NCBI GenBank assembly: GCA_041391505.1
Contig: JAWKNW010000001.1
Location: 479,780 to 543,779, forward strand
Direction: 5' to 3'
DNA length: 64,000 nucleotides
DNA from: Rhodothermales bacterium
GTDB taxonomy: Bacteria; Bacteroidota; Rhodothermia; Rhodothermales; JAHQVL01
Below the pieces are notes generated by a model. The model ran no database searches. It saw only the letters and a program-made list of their open reading frames with translations, and was not told the origin of the DNA. Numbering within the stretch: position 1 is the stretch's first letter; the number at the start of each line of letters is the position of its first letter. Of this stretch, positions 1 to 9,238 are shown one piece after another. The position numbers were made by a program, and so were the translations under genes.

Positions 1-103
1 CGATCTGCTGGTGGACATGTCCAATCCGGGCGACTGGATGATGCACTGCCACATCGCGGAGCATCTCGAATCGGGGATGATGCTCTCGTTCAGCGTCCGC
101 TAG
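1..103 (+). CDS. Multicopper oxidase, C-terminal end (partial)
   Basis: The reading frame beginning at base 2 is open from the window edge to a TAG at 101-103 and encodes the last 33 residues of a protein. It contains HCHIAEHLESGM, the C-terminal copper signature of multicopper oxidases (HCHxxxHxxxxM/L), whose cysteine and flanking histidines bind the type 1 and trinuclear copper centres. Enzymes of this family oxidise phenols, metals or other small molecules with oxygen, usually outside the cytoplasm. The motif ends close to the C terminus, as is usual. The rest of the gene, including any signal peptide, is outside the window. It converges on the minus-strand lipoprotein gene that follows. 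Confidence 0.85.
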   Translation, partial: DLLVDMSNPGDWMMHCHIAEHLESGMMLSFSVR

Positions 104-115
104 CTGGCCGAACGC

Positions 116-697
116 TCAGTCCGCCGGATCGAACACCAGCCCGATGGTCTCCAGCCCGACGCGATCCAGGGTGCCGTAGAAACCCCGGATCCGGCCGCCC
201 TCGGCGCCCGGGTCTTTGTTGAGCCGCAGATCGAAGCGGGTATCCCCTCCTCCTCCGCCATACACGGGCGTCACGCTGCCGTCGTCGAACACGAGTTGGA
301 AAGAGTCGACATACCAGCCGGTCGCGCCGGAGATGCCCAGCAGCGACACGCCGGCCGGCACCTCGTACCAGTCCTGCCAGTTGCCGTCATCGTGGCCGAA
401 CACCCGCTCCTCTACAGCGCCGGCTTGCGTCTGGAACCGGCATCGCACGCCGCGCAGCAGCCGGGGTTTTTCGCCGATGTTGACCTGGATCGCCTGGAGG
501 ACGCTCCCCGCCGGCACGCACTCCTGCTCGATGACCTCGCCCTCCCGCCCGTGAACGCCCCCGAGCAGCGCCGAATAATGGATTTCGCCGGGGCCAGGCC
601 GGCGCATGAAGCGGTTGTCGAGCGTGGCGGTCGTTTCTGTCGAACAGCCGGCCACGAGGCTCAGGCCGGCAACGAGTAGAGCCAGGGATCGACGCAT
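116..697 (-). CDS. Lipoprotein with jacalin-like lectin domain
   Basis: This 193-residue protein starts at the ATG before MRRSLALLVAGLSLVAGCS, a clear lipobox with cysteine about residue 18; an in-frame start 34 codons upstream would bury the signal peptide. The mature part looks like a jacalin-type beta-prism: a glycine-rich segment (VYGGGGGDTRFDL) followed by RIRGFYGTLDRVGLETIGLVF, which resembles the 'GfyGxxGxxidxIGl' closing strands of jacalin domains. Such domains often bind carbohydrate. It is probably anchored in the outer membrane. The stop lies 12 bases from the convergent multicopper oxidase gene. The lectin assignment rests on pattern only; sugar binding is inference. Confidence 0.65.
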   Translation of the reverse strand: MRRSLALLVAGLSLVAGCSTETTATLDNRFMRRPGPGEIHYSALLGGVHGREGEVIEQECVPAGSVLQAIQVNIGEKPRLLRGVRCRFQTQAGAVEERVFGHDDGNWQDWYEVPAGVSLLGISGATGWYVDSFQLVFDDGSVTPVYGGGGGDTRFDLRLNKDPGAEGGRIRGFYGTLDRVGLETIGLVFDPAD

Positions 698-934
698 GGT
701 GTGTCGGATGAATGGCATGAATGGCAGAATGAGGCTACGACGAGACGGATCACCGAACGCGCCCGTGTGATGCCGGGCTATACGCCATATCGGTTGCAAT
801 GCTCCCTTCCAAAAGCCGTACGACGGCCGTCTGGCCCCGTGCGTCCGAAACGCGCGGACGGACCGCGTGCCGAGGGTTCTGCTTACGGTTCGTTACGTCC
901 GCGCGCGCGCCCGAAGCGCTCCCCGCCCCGATCG

Positions 935-1360
935 TCAATCGTTCTTCGCGCCGGCCTCGATCCATTCGCGCACGGCCTGTATCACGTCGTCCGACAGCGG
1001 TTCACGGCCGAGCGGCATCCGAAACGTGCCGGCTTTGACGAGCGCGCTGCCCTCGATCTTCGCCACGAGATAGCTGTTATCCGGATCGCCGGGTTTGACC
1101 AGCATCAGATCGGGCGACTCCACGCTCGGGACATTTACGATGTTGGCGTGCGAAAGGCCCTCGCTCAGGTCGAGGCCCATGATCGCGTTCGCGCCGGCGT
1201 GACAGCCCTGCACGGCACAGCTCACGGAAAACACGGAGGTCTGGATATCCGCCAGCGCCGGCGCCTGCGGCAACGGCTCGGGTTCGAACGGCTGGGCGTG
1301 CTCGCAGCGCAGCGACACGAGGGCAAGCAGGACGATGGGGACGAATCTATACCGTTTCAT
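935..1360 (-). CDS. Small cytochrome c-like exported protein (CX4CH motif)
   Basis: A 141-residue exported protein. An N-terminal hydrophobic stretch (FVPIVLLALVSLRC) ends at a cysteine that could be lipidated, although arginine at -1 makes the lipobox poor. Residues 48-54 read CAVQGCH, a C-x4-C-H arrangement instead of the usual CxxCH, followed by 'GLDLSEG' and later FRMPLG (Met115) and VREWIEAGA. This is the plan of the small monohaem cytochrome domains common in Bacteroidota and Planctomycetes (CxxCH, 'gLdL', 'RMP', 'WIxxGA'). It may carry one haem c in the periplasm, but the unusual spacing leaves haem attachment unproven. It is 66 bp downstream of the 1332-residue propeller protein and probably cotranscribed with it. 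Confidence 0.6.
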   Translation of the reverse strand: MKRYRFVPIVLLALVSLRCEHAQPFEPEPLPQAPALADIQTSVFSVSCAVQGCHAGANAIMGLDLSEGLSHANIVNVPSVESPDLMLVKPGDPDNSYLVAKIEGSALVKAGTFRMPLGREPLSDDVIQAVREWIEAGAKND

Positions 1361-1426
1361 GACGTTCTATTGACGATCGTATTACAAAGCGAATGATCAA
1401 CAGCGAGATCAATTTTTGGTTGGACA

Positions 1427-4400
1427 CTACCGCAGCAGGACGAAGCGCCCCGAGCGTGCCTCGATGCCGGCCGCCGCTGTCACGGTGAGGCGGTAGACGT
1501 ACACGCCCGATGCCAGGGACGACGCATCGAGACGCAGCGTGCGGCCGGCGCCGGCGTCCATCGTCTGCGCCGGGACGGCGAGGACCTCGTGGCCAAGCAG
1601 GTCGAAAACGCGCACGTCGACGAGCGCGGCGTCGGGCAGATCGAAGACGATATGCGTGGTCGGATTAAACGGATTGGGGTAGTTGCCGTGCAGCGCAAAC
1701 GCCTCCGGCCGCTCCGCCGCCGTTTCCAGCGCCTGCACGCGTAACCGATTGCTGTACCGCACATCCACGTCGATGGCGTCGCCGGCCTGCAGGGCGTGGC
1801 GTTGTAGCACGCCCTCGACCCCCAGCTCCTCGACGAGGAGCGTCTGCCCCAGCGCCGGCGGCAGCGCCGCGACGGTGAAGCGCACCGGGGCGTCCCCGGA
1901 GAGTCGAATCACCCCTTCTCTCGCCGTCTCCAGCCACCGGTCCGTCGCAAAGCGCGCATCGAACGCGGCCCGGTCGGTGCGCGGCGGCAGGGCGTATCGG
2001 TCCAGCCGATCCCCCGCCTCCAACGCTCCGCCGAAATACAGCGTCTGCGCCCGCCCATCGGCCGAAGACGCCGTGAGCACGCCGAAACCGGCCGGCTCCT
2101 CGTCGGCCGCCGCCACGGTTTTGCCCGCGCCGCAGGTGAGCGACACGCCGCCGGCGGCCGTGGCGAGCACCCAGTAGCCGTGGCCCGGCCGCATCGTCGT
2201 CGCCCGCACGTAGGCTCCGTCGAACCCGAACAGGATGTCGGGCACGAGGATGCCGCCCGGATCGGAGATCGCGGCGCGGTCGAAGGCGCAATTCGGACCG
2301 GAGATGAGGTTCCAGCCGGCCTGGAGCGACAGGTTGAGCGACGTCAGCGACGTGCCGGCGAAGGTCTGGGCGCGCATCGCGCCCAGGTCCAGCCAGTAGC
2401 CGCCTCCGGGCGTCAGCGTGGCCGTCTCGGCGTAGGCCGAGCCGTTCCACAGGTACAGCGACGACTGCGGCGCGACCTCGGTGAAGACGGTCGCCGTGAC
2501 CCCGCTGGCGGGGTCCGTCGGCAAACCGACGAGATTCCAGCCTTTGCGGTAGGCCGCCCACGGGGCATGGAGTTCGACGACCTCGATGCCCTGCACGATC
2601 GGGTCGCCGGAGGCCGGGAGGAGGTCGATGTCGAGATGGCCGTCCGAGGTCACCACCACCGATTTGACGAGGCCCACATCGTGCCCAGCTTCCTTGAAGA
2701 GGTCGACGGTCGCCAGGTCGACCGGCGTGACGCCGTCGATCCGGATCCCGAAGGTGCGCGGCCACACCGCCCACGACGGCACGTTCGGCGCCGTGAAGAT
2801 GGGCTCCGAGAGATAAAAACGCACCTCGACGGTCTTTCCGGCCGCTACGGGGATGTCCCATTGCAGGTTTTCCCCGGACGGGGCATCGAGCCGCGCGGCC
2901 TGGAACACACCGGCCGGCGTGCCCGCCGGCACCGACGGATCGAGCGAGACCGCGTCGGGGGTGCCATACGTCGCGTCGCCCGTGGCCGCCCCGTTGCCGT
3001 ACGGATGCGGCGCGCCCGCCTGGTCCGGCTCCCACATCACGTCGCCGCCATCGAAGGCGACATACCCGCCAGCGTTGACGCGGAACAGCACCGTCGCCGG
3101 CTCCGATCCGTCGGTGCCGGCGCCCACGAGATCGACCCGCGTCGGGCCGTTGCCGCCGTCGTGGTTGAGGACCACCTGCGCCGACCGGTCGCCGACGGCG
3201 CCGGGGGCGAACGTCAGCGTCACCGTCGCCGTCGCACCGGGCGCGATCGTGATCGGCCCGGCCGTCGACAGGCTGAAGTCGCCGGCATGGGTCCCTGTTT
3301 TCGTGATGCTCGATACCGTCAGCGCCGCATTGCCGTTGGGGTTCGACAGTGTGAGCGTCCTGACCGACGTACCTCCCGTGGGGGTAGCGCCGAAGCTGAT
3401 CCGCGACGCCGAGGCCGCGAGCGGCCGGAACGCCTGGCCGTAGTCCGACGGCTCGAAGACATAGATCTGGTGCCCGCTGAAGTCGGCCACCCACACCGTA
3501 CCAGGGAAGATGTCCGCATCGCCCTGGGTCGTCACATCCAGCAGCGCATTCCCGAAGTCCTGCGCGAAGATGTCGGTGCCGATGGCGGTCGGGTTGAGCA
3601 CTTCGTCGCCGGCTTCGTTGAGCCGGATGCGGTAGATGTGCGTGAAATTCCAGCCGGCGGCCAGGATGTCGCCCTTATACAGGTTGTTGAAGTTGGAGGA
3701 CCGGTATTCGGCCAGGCCGTTGGTCGACGCCGTAAAGTTGTGGAGCGCGCCGTCGGTCTCCCCGCTGTTCCGGAAATCGCACTCCGCCGGATTGGCCATC
3801 GAGACCGGCACGGGCGGCCAGTCCACAGGCAGCGGTTTGGCCGGATTGGTGCCGTCGCGCCAGACGCCGGTGTTCTTGGCCGCATCCGCGTTGTAGTCGC
3901 CCGTGTACAGCCCCGCGCCGGCCGGGTTGGCGCGGATGGGGTTCGGATGGCCGGCGTAATATTTCTCGCCCGGCGCCGCGTAATTTTCATCTCCGGGCTT
4001 CAACGTCCGGATGTAGTGGAGCCCGTTCTCGTTGTTGACGGTCGGATCGTGCGGGCCGGCGGACAGCGACCCCGGCTCGGTGGGGTCGTAGTTGTTGGTG
4101 CAGGTGCCGGCGAGGGCGCCCGGGTAGCTCTGCTCGCCGACCGGATGGCCGCCCCATCCCCGGTTGGCGCCGTTGTCGATCGTGTACATCCGCCCCTCCC
4201 GCCCCGGCGTCCGCTGGATCAGGAGGTCGTACGCATTGCGGTAGCCCGGCGAATAGATCTGCACCGGCCCGCCGGCCACCAGCTTGGCCTGGTTCAGCCC
4301 GTCGTTGCCGCCCCACGGGTCGTCGACGTCGATCCCGTTGTACGCCGGGTTCGACGGGTCGGTGATGCCGTTCACGTTCGGGCGCGTGGGGTCGTCGAGG

Positions 4401-5425
4401 GTGGGCAGGTCGTATTTGTATTTCTGCCCGTTCGCGTCGGTCTTCGTCGGCATCGCCTCGATCGCCGGCAGGTCGATCGACAGGATCGCGCCGGAGAGGG
4501 CGTATTCGTTGATGTAGACGAGGTTGGTCGACGGGGCGCCGGCGTTGGTGAACCCGCCCGAGGCCACGAAGAGCGTATCCCCGGTCAGGCTCAGCTGCAA
4601 GCCGTTGGACGCGTGGTTTTCCTCGGAACGCGGCAGCCCGCGCACGAGATCGACCTTCTCCCAGAAGCCGGCCGGATCGGTGCGGCTGCTTCCCATCCAC
4701 GTCAGCTTCGACACCACGCCGGAGTTCGTATCCAGCCAGGTATCCGGCTCGTTCGAACCGCCGCCGACGCGCGGGTCGGACGACGAGACGTACACGATCG
4801 GGTTCGACGCCGTGCCCGCGACCAGGATACCCGTGGCCTGCCGGTTCTTCTCGCCCGTGTTCGGGTAGCCGTCGTCGTCGTGATTCGGGATGCTCCGCAC
4901 CAGCGTCACGATCTCCTCGGAGGCAACCTGATAGGTGTTGGCGGCGGTGCGCTGGACGACCATGATCTCGACGTGTCCGAGCTTGCGCAGGGCGTAGAGC
5001 CGGTTGTCCGGGCCGAATTGCAGCGACGACGGAAGCGTGAGGGTGTGGCCCGTGAGCTGGCTGCGGGTAAACGACGGATCGACGAGCGTGATCGTCACCG
5101 TCCCGGTGGCCGAGGCCGAGCCGTCGCCGGCGGCGTACGTGAACGTCACCGTGCTGCCCGCCGAGCCGTCGTGGGCATACGTAAACCCGCCGTCGGGCGA
5201 CAGCGTCAGCGTCCCGACCGCCGGCGACGTCACGACGGTGGCCAGATAGGCGCCGGTGTCGTTGCCGAGCACGCCGGGAGCCGGCACCTCGAGCACGCCC
5301 CCCCGCGCCAGGGTGTAGGCATCGTTCACGACCGTGATCGCCGCCTTCTCCGCCGCACGGACAGACCCCGTAAGCGACATCACCAGAAACACTACGAGAA
5401 GGGGGCGTCGCATACTCCAACGCAT
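1427..5425 (-). CDS. T9SS-secreted multidomain protein with sorbosone dehydrogenase-like propeller, malectin domain and sorting tail
   Basis: A 1332-residue secreted protein. Order of parts (approximate): signal peptide 1-24; Ig/cadherin-like domain 27-115 (VLGNDTG, 'GTLTLSPDGGFTYAHDG'); a beta-propeller of the glucose/sorbosone dehydrogenase type 116-665 (LQFGPDNRLYALRKLGHVEI, VDLVRGLPRSEENHASNGL, GYRNAYDLLIQRTPGREGR); a choice-of-anchor-D/ASPM-like domain about 675-770 (ISFGATPTGG, 'TLTLSNPNG'); a malectin-like domain about 790-960 (VLFRVNAGG); repeated 'GWNLVGLP/GWNLISGP' segments; and a type A T9SS tail from NYPNPFNPTT to the end. The propeller suggests oxidation of sugars or alcohols at the cell surface, perhaps with PQQ, but no cofactor site was verified. 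It is last-but-two in a minus-strand run and shares its propeller with the protein at 6830-8929. Confidence 0.8.
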   Translation of the reverse strand: MRWSMRRPLLVVFLVMSLTGSVRAAEKAAITVVNDAYTLARGGVLEVPAPGVLGNDTGAYLATVVTSPAVGTLTLSPDGGFTYAHDGSAGSTVTFTYAAGDGSASATGTVTITLVDPSFTRSQLTGHTLTLPSSLQFGPDNRLYALRKLGHVEIMVVQRTAANTYQVASEEIVTLVRSIPNHDDDGYPNTGEKNRQATGILVAGTASNPIVYVSSSDPRVGGGSNEPDTWLDTNSGVVSKLTWMGSSRTDPAGFWEKVDLVRGLPRSEENHASNGLQLSLTGDTLFVASGGFTNAGAPSTNLVYINEYALSGAILSIDLPAIEAMPTKTDANGQKYKYDLPTLDDPTRPNVNGITDPSNPAYNGIDVDDPWGGNDGLNQAKLVAGGPVQIYSPGYRNAYDLLIQRTPGREGRMYTIDNGANRGWGGHPVGEQSYPGALAGTCTNNYDPTEPGSLSAGPHDPTVNNENGLHYIRTLKPGDENYAAPGEKYYAGHPNPIRANPAGAGLYTGDYNADAAKNTGVWRDGTNPAKPLPVDWPPVPVSMANPAECDFRNSGETDGALHNFTASTNGLAEYRSSNFNNLYKGDILAAGWNFTHIYRIRLNEAGDEVLNPTAIGTDIFAQDFGNALLDVTTQGDADIFPGTVWVADFSGHQIYVFEPSDYGQAFRPLAASASRISFGATPTGGTSVRTLTLSNPNGNAALTVSSITKTGTHAGDFSLSTAGPITIAPGATATVTLTFAPGAVGDRSAQVVLNHDGGNGPTRVDLVGAGTDGSEPATVLFRVNAGGYVAFDGGDVMWEPDQAGAPHPYGNGAATGDATYGTPDAVSLDPSVPAGTPAGVFQAARLDAPSGENLQWDIPVAAGKTVEVRFYLSEPIFTAPNVPSWAVWPRTFGIRIDGVTPVDLATVDLFKEAGHDVGLVKSVVVTSDGHLDIDLLPASGDPIVQGIEVVELHAPWAAYRKGWNLVGLPTDPASGVTATVFTEVAPQSSLYLWNGSAYAETATLTPGGGYWLDLGAMRAQTFAGTSLTSLNLSLQAGWNLISGPNCAFDRAAISDPGGILVPDILFGFDGAYVRATTMRPGHGYWVLATAAGGVSLTCGAGKTVAAADEEPAGFGVLTASSADGRAQTLYFGGALEAGDRLDRYALPPRTDRAAFDARFATDRWLETAREGVIRLSGDAPVRFTVAALPPALGQTLLVEELGVEGVLQRHALQAGDAIDVDVRYSNRLRVQALETAAERPEAFALHGNYPNPFNPTTHIVFDLPDAALVDVRVFDLLGHEVLAVPAQTMDAGAGRTLRLDASSLASGVYVYRLTVTAAAGIEARSGRFVLLR

Positions 5426-5468
5426 GGTCGTAACCTCAATCCTGATACAATAATCCTGAAACGGCGGG

Positions 5469-6716
5469 CTACCGGACGAGCACCATATGACGCGTCTCAG
5501 ACGTCGCGCCCGTCGTCAGCCGGTAGAAATACATCCCCGACGCCAGGTGCTGGCTGTCGAACGGAATGCGGTAGTGTCCGGGCGCAACGGATTCGTTCAG
5601 CAGCGTCCGTACGACACGCCCGTGGATATCCAGCACGTCGAGCCGCGCCCGGTCCGGCGAGGCGATGTCGATCTCGATTTCTGTCGCCCCGTTGAAGGGG
5701 TTGGGATAGTTTTGATGCAGCGCGGTGCGGCGGGGCAGCAGATCCGTCACCGGCTCGATGGCGACGCCCGAGATCATGGAGAAGTCCATGGTATAGATCG
5801 TGGGATCGACGAGCGTGGCATCGATCGCGTGGTCGCCGCCCTGGTTGTCGAACAGCTCGTGCATGAACTCGACGGACGCGCCCGGAACGACCTGGAAGTC
5901 CTTGTCGCTGCCGGCGAAGGCGCGCTTGAACTCGACGGTCCAGACGCCGTTGTCGTATTTGCCGGCGGCGCGCACGTCCGCCACATCGCCCGAAGGCACG
6001 CGCAGGACGTTGCCCGGGATCTGGTCGTTCATGGAGAACGTCGCCGCGGCGTCAAACGCGACCGCTTCCTCGACCTTCGGTTCGCCGAGCGTGTCGTAGG
6101 GGTCGAAGCCGGCGAGCGCTTCCGCATTCTCGACGAGAAACGCCGCGATGGCGCCCGGATCGGCCGTCGCCATAAAGCCCGGCAGCCGCGTATCCTGATT
6201 GAGATCGTTGAGGAGGGCCGCCGTGACGCCGTCATCACTAAACTGGCCGGTTTCGTCCCAGTGCGTGTCGACGGCGTAGCCCATCGGGTTGGAACGCGCC
6301 GCGCGCCATTGCCACACGTCGACCGTGCCGCCGTTGGTATTCATCCCCGGGAAGTGACAGAACGCCTGGCAGTTCGCGCCGTCGGAGCCCGTCTGGCCCA
6401 TGTCGAACAAAAACGCGATCCGATCTTCATCCTCCGCTTTCGTCCACCGGGTGCCCGTATAGGAAAGCAGGTTATGCCGGGCATTCTCCGTCTCATCCGC
6501 CCAGCTGGCGGCGACATAGAGAAATTCGCCGTCGGCCATGGCGTTGAGCGTCACGCCGCGCGCCGTCACGAGCGGCGTCGAGGTCCATTCGCCTTCCGAG
6601 ACGACCCCGTCGAGCACGGGCGCGCCCGGCTGGACGACGAGCGTGGTATTCTGCGCGAAGGCCGGCGCCGCGAGCGCCCCGGCCACAAAGAGCGAAAATG
6701 CAGTACGTAGAATCAT
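5469..6716 (-). CDS. T9SS-secreted haem-binding protein, EB_dh (ethylbenzene dehydrogenase-related) type
   Basis: The real start is the ATG at 6716 giving MILRTAFSLFVAGALAAPAFAQ, a normal signal peptide; longer open frame upstream is read-through of a shadow frame. The 415-residue protein begins with 'VVQPGAPVLDGVVSEGEW' and 'EFLYVAASWADETEN', the opening of the EB_dh / DMSO-reductase-gamma-like haem b domain, and has 'DRIAFLFDMGQ' followed by C116-QAF-C120-H121, the cysteine-histidine cluster seen in this family. The last 85 or so residues form a T9SS type A tail (HQNYPNPFNGATEIE ... GMYFYRLTTG). It probably shuttles electrons at the cell surface. It sits between the two paralogous propeller genes (43 bp and 113 bp gaps), which suggests one operon. 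Confidence 0.75.
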   Translation of the reverse strand: MILRTAFSLFVAGALAAPAFAQNTTLVVQPGAPVLDGVVSEGEWTSTPLVTARGVTLNAMADGEFLYVAASWADETENARHNLLSYTGTRWTKAEDEDRIAFLFDMGQTGSDGANCQAFCHFPGMNTNGGTVDVWQWRAARSNPMGYAVDTHWDETGQFSDDGVTAALLNDLNQDTRLPGFMATADPGAIAAFLVENAEALAGFDPYDTLGEPKVEEAVAFDAAATFSMNDQIPGNVLRVPSGDVADVRAAGKYDNGVWTVEFKRAFAGSDKDFQVVPGASVEFMHELFDNQGGDHAIDATLVDPTIYTMDFSMISGVAIEPVTDLLPRRTALHQNYPNPFNGATEIEIDIASPDRARLDVLDIHGRVVRTLLNESVAPGHYRIPFDSQHLASGMYFYRLTTGATSETRHMVLVR

Positions 6717-6829
6717 GGAATCTATGCGTGTTATGTGTATCAATCGAATTCTGGAGCACATGGCGGAATGCCCATCCGTATCTAGCCGGTCCCCGGCGTC
6801 GTGACGGTCATGCCCACCCGAAACCACGC

Positions 6830-8929
6830 TTAGCGAACGACCGACATGCGGCCGCTGCGCACGCTCGTCGCGCGGTCGTTGCGGATCGTGAGGCGGTAGA
6901 CGTAGGTGCCGGCGGCGAGCGGGGCGCCATCGACCGCCAGTTGGCGGTTCGGGCCGGCCGGCAGGGCCGTTTCGGGCAGCGACAGCGCGCGCCGGCCGAG
7001 GATGTCGTACACCTCGAGGCTCACGTACGCCGGCGCCGGCAGATCGAAGGCGATCGACGTCGCCTCGTCGAACGGGTTCGGGAAGTTGCCATGCAGCGTA
7101 AACGCGCCCGGGAACGCGTCGCCGTCTTCCACCGCCACGCCGCCGCTTTCCATCGGCTCGAAAACGGTGATGTTTTCGCTGAGGTAGTTGGCCGTCCAGA
7201 TCGAACCCGGATAGGGATCGGCATCGCCCATGACCGCGATATCGAGCGGCACGCCGCCGATCGCCGGGAAAAGCACCGAGACACCGTTGGCGTCGCCCTC
7301 GGTCACGGCGTCGCCGGCTTCGTTGAGTTTGGCGACATACACATCGCCGTTCATGCCCACCGACAGGAGCGCGCCCAGAAGCCCGCTGTCGAAGTTCGTG
7401 GCCTGGTATTCGGCGATGCCGTTGGTCGACGGGATGTAGTTGGCCAGCGCGCCGTCGCCCTCCCCGGAGTTCCTGAAGTCGCATTCCGCCGCATAGGCAG
7501 CGCTCTCCGGCACCGGCGGCCAGTCCGCCGGCAGCGGATTGTCGCCCGTGGTGCTGGTGCGGAAAACACCGGTGACGTCGTCGTACGAATACAGGCCGGC
7601 GCCCGTGGGGTTGCCGCGGACGGGGTTCGGATGACCGCCGTAGTAGCGATGGCCGGGATCGACTTCCCGGACGAAGTGCAGCCCGTTGAGGTTGTTGACC
7701 TTGTTGTCGTTGCCGACGGACCCGTTCGAGCCCGGCTCGGCCGGGTCGTAGTCGTTCGTGCACGCGCCCGACTCGCCGGCCTGCGTGTATTCGTCTTCGC
7801 CCATCGGGATGCCGCCCCAGCCGGCGTTGGCGCCGTTGTCTACGGTGTACATCCGGCCTTCGCGGCCCGGCGTGCGGGTGATGACGACATCGTACGGGTT
7901 ACGGAAGCCCGTCGCGTGCAGCTGCACCGGTCCGTCCGGCGTCACCCGGGCCTGGTTCAGCCCGTCGTTGCCGCCGAACGGGTCGTTCACGTCGATCCCG
8001 TCGTATCCCATCTGGGCCGGATCGTCGATCCCGTTGGCGTTGGCGCGCGTGGGGTCATCGAGCGTGGGCAGGTCGTAGACGTAGCTCGTGCCATCGTCGT
8101 CCGTGAGCACCGGCATCGCGTCGAGCAGGTTCAGATCGATGACGAGGATGGCGGCAGACAGGGCGTATTCGCCGGTGCGCGAGAAGTTGTTAGACGGCGC
8201 GCCGGCGTTGGTCATCCCACCGTTCGCCAGATACAGTTTGTTCGACGCGGCATCGAAGACGAGGCCGTTCGGCGCGTGCTGCTCCTCGGACCGTGGAAGG
8301 CCGCGGACGAGATCGACCTTGGTCCAGCCGGAGCCCGTCCGGGTCAGCCGGCTGATGACGCCCGAATTCGTGTCCAGGTCGAGGTCCTTCAGGCCGGCGC
8401 CGCCGCCCTGCCGGGGATCGCTCGACGACACGTAGATCACCGGGCTTTCGGCGGTCCCGACGACAACCAGTCCCGTCACCTGCCGTTGCGTGTCGAGGTT
8501 GATCTGGAAAGCGCCCTGGGTGATGGTGCTGTCGTTGGGCTGCCCGTCGTCGTTGTGGTTGCGCACATCGAGTTTGACGTTGCGGATCAGCTCTTCGTCC
8601 GATACCACAAAATCCTGCGGGCCGTTGCGGACGATGGTGTGGGCGATGATGAGCCCGTTTTCCTGGGCGACGTAGAGCCGGCCGTCGGGGCCGAAGTTCA
8701 ATGCCGTCGGATGGACCAGCCCGGTGCCGTCCAGCGTGCTGCGCTCGAAGGTGTACTCGGCGCCGGAGGCCGCGACATGCGTATAGCGGGTCGGCCGAAC
8801 GTCGAGCACGTCGGCCGGGATGGGCCCGAGGCCCTGCGCAAAAGCCGGCGTCGCAAGGATCAACAGGAAAAAGACGAACGGAGCGACCCGGAAACACACG
8901 GGGCGTACGAATACAGAAATCGCAGACAT
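6830..8929 (-). CDS. T9SS-secreted sorbosone dehydrogenase-like propeller protein
   Basis: A 699-residue secreted protein: signal peptide 1-31, a propeller from about 40 to 600, and a T9SS type A sorting tail (HGNFPNPFDEATSIAF ... GTYVYRLTIRN). The propeller is a close paralogue of the one at 1427-5425; shared blocks include SPVIYVSSSDPRQGGG, LDTNSGVISRL, VDLVRGLPRSEEQHAPNGL, LPTLDDPTR, GLNQA, RTPGREGRMYTVDNGAN and AECDFRNSGE.DGAL. It lacks the N-terminal Ig, malectin and 'GWNL' segments of that protein. It is the first gene of the minus-strand run. Family knowledge suggests a sugar/alcohol oxidoreductase or a non-enzymatic propeller; the catalytic base and PQQ ligands were not confirmed. Confidence 0.8.
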   Translation of the reverse strand: MSAISVFVRPVCFRVAPFVFFLLILATPAFAQGLGPIPADVLDVRPTRYTHVAASGAEYTFERSTLDGTGLVHPTALNFGPDGRLYVAQENGLIIAHTIVRNGPQDFVVSDEELIRNVKLDVRNHNDDGQPNDSTITQGAFQINLDTQRQVTGLVVVGTAESPVIYVSSSDPRQGGGAGLKDLDLDTNSGVISRLTRTGSGWTKVDLVRGLPRSEEQHAPNGLVFDAASNKLYLANGGMTNAGAPSNNFSRTGEYALSAAILVIDLNLLDAMPVLTDDDGTSYVYDLPTLDDPTRANANGIDDPAQMGYDGIDVNDPFGGNDGLNQARVTPDGPVQLHATGFRNPYDVVITRTPGREGRMYTVDNGANAGWGGIPMGEDEYTQAGESGACTNDYDPAEPGSNGSVGNDNKVNNLNGLHFVREVDPGHRYYGGHPNPVRGNPTGAGLYSYDDVTGVFRTSTTGDNPLPADWPPVPESAAYAAECDFRNSGEGDGALANYIPSTNGIAEYQATNFDSGLLGALLSVGMNGDVYVAKLNEAGDAVTEGDANGVSVLFPAIGGVPLDIAVMGDADPYPGSIWTANYLSENITVFEPMESGGVAVEDGDAFPGAFTLHGNFPNPFDEATSIAFDLPAPAYVSLEVYDILGRRALSLPETALPAGPNRQLAVDGAPLAAGTYVYRLTIRNDRATSVRSGRMSVVR

Positions 8930-9238
8930 GATGGAGTCGGATGCGTCTATATGAAAACGCCCACGGATACGCGCGGCGAGGCCGGATAGCTGGGCCGGGG
9001 GGAAGTGCTCGCGTTACGCTCGTGAGTCGTCAAAAAGAGGGGCGATCCCGAACCGCATGGATGCGGCTGCAGGCATGTCCCAAGATCGGTCAATGGCAAG
9101 CCGGCGCCTGTAAGTGGCTCCTGACGATGCGTGTGGGGAGTGCCCTTACATCCCGAATCCGGGTTGTGGCGATGCGCCACTGCGCGGCGTCCCCTATATT
9201 GTCGATCCATTCGCGTCGCTCGCGGATCGTACCGGTAA
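8930..9238. other. Intergenic region between divergent genes
   Basis: This 309-bp stretch separates two divergently transcribed genes and must hold both promoters. I found no convincing TTTG / TAnnTTTG pair. A TATATTGT at 9195-9202 lies about 40 bases before the plus-strand gene, but a TTG is only found 28 bases upstream of it, which is too far. An open minus-strand frame crosses the region; its protein (arginine- and proline-rich, no domain) does not look real. Confidence 0.5.

Noticed and set aside
2180..5695. Very long open plus-strand frame (1171 codons) opposite the 1332-residue protein
   Set aside because: Its product is rich in Arg, Gly, Val and His without domains, a mirror of a GC-rich gene on the other strand. 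The minus-strand gene has a signal peptide, recognised domains and a T9SS tail.
6717..7763. Upstream extension of the haem-type protein frame to 7763
   Set aside because: The extra 350 residues overlap the next gene in another frame and precede a perfect signal peptide at 6716.
9195..9202. TATATTGT as the promoter of the CocE-type gene
   Set aside because: The nearest TTG is 28 bases upstream, beyond the usual 17-23 bp spacing, and the -7 match is poor.
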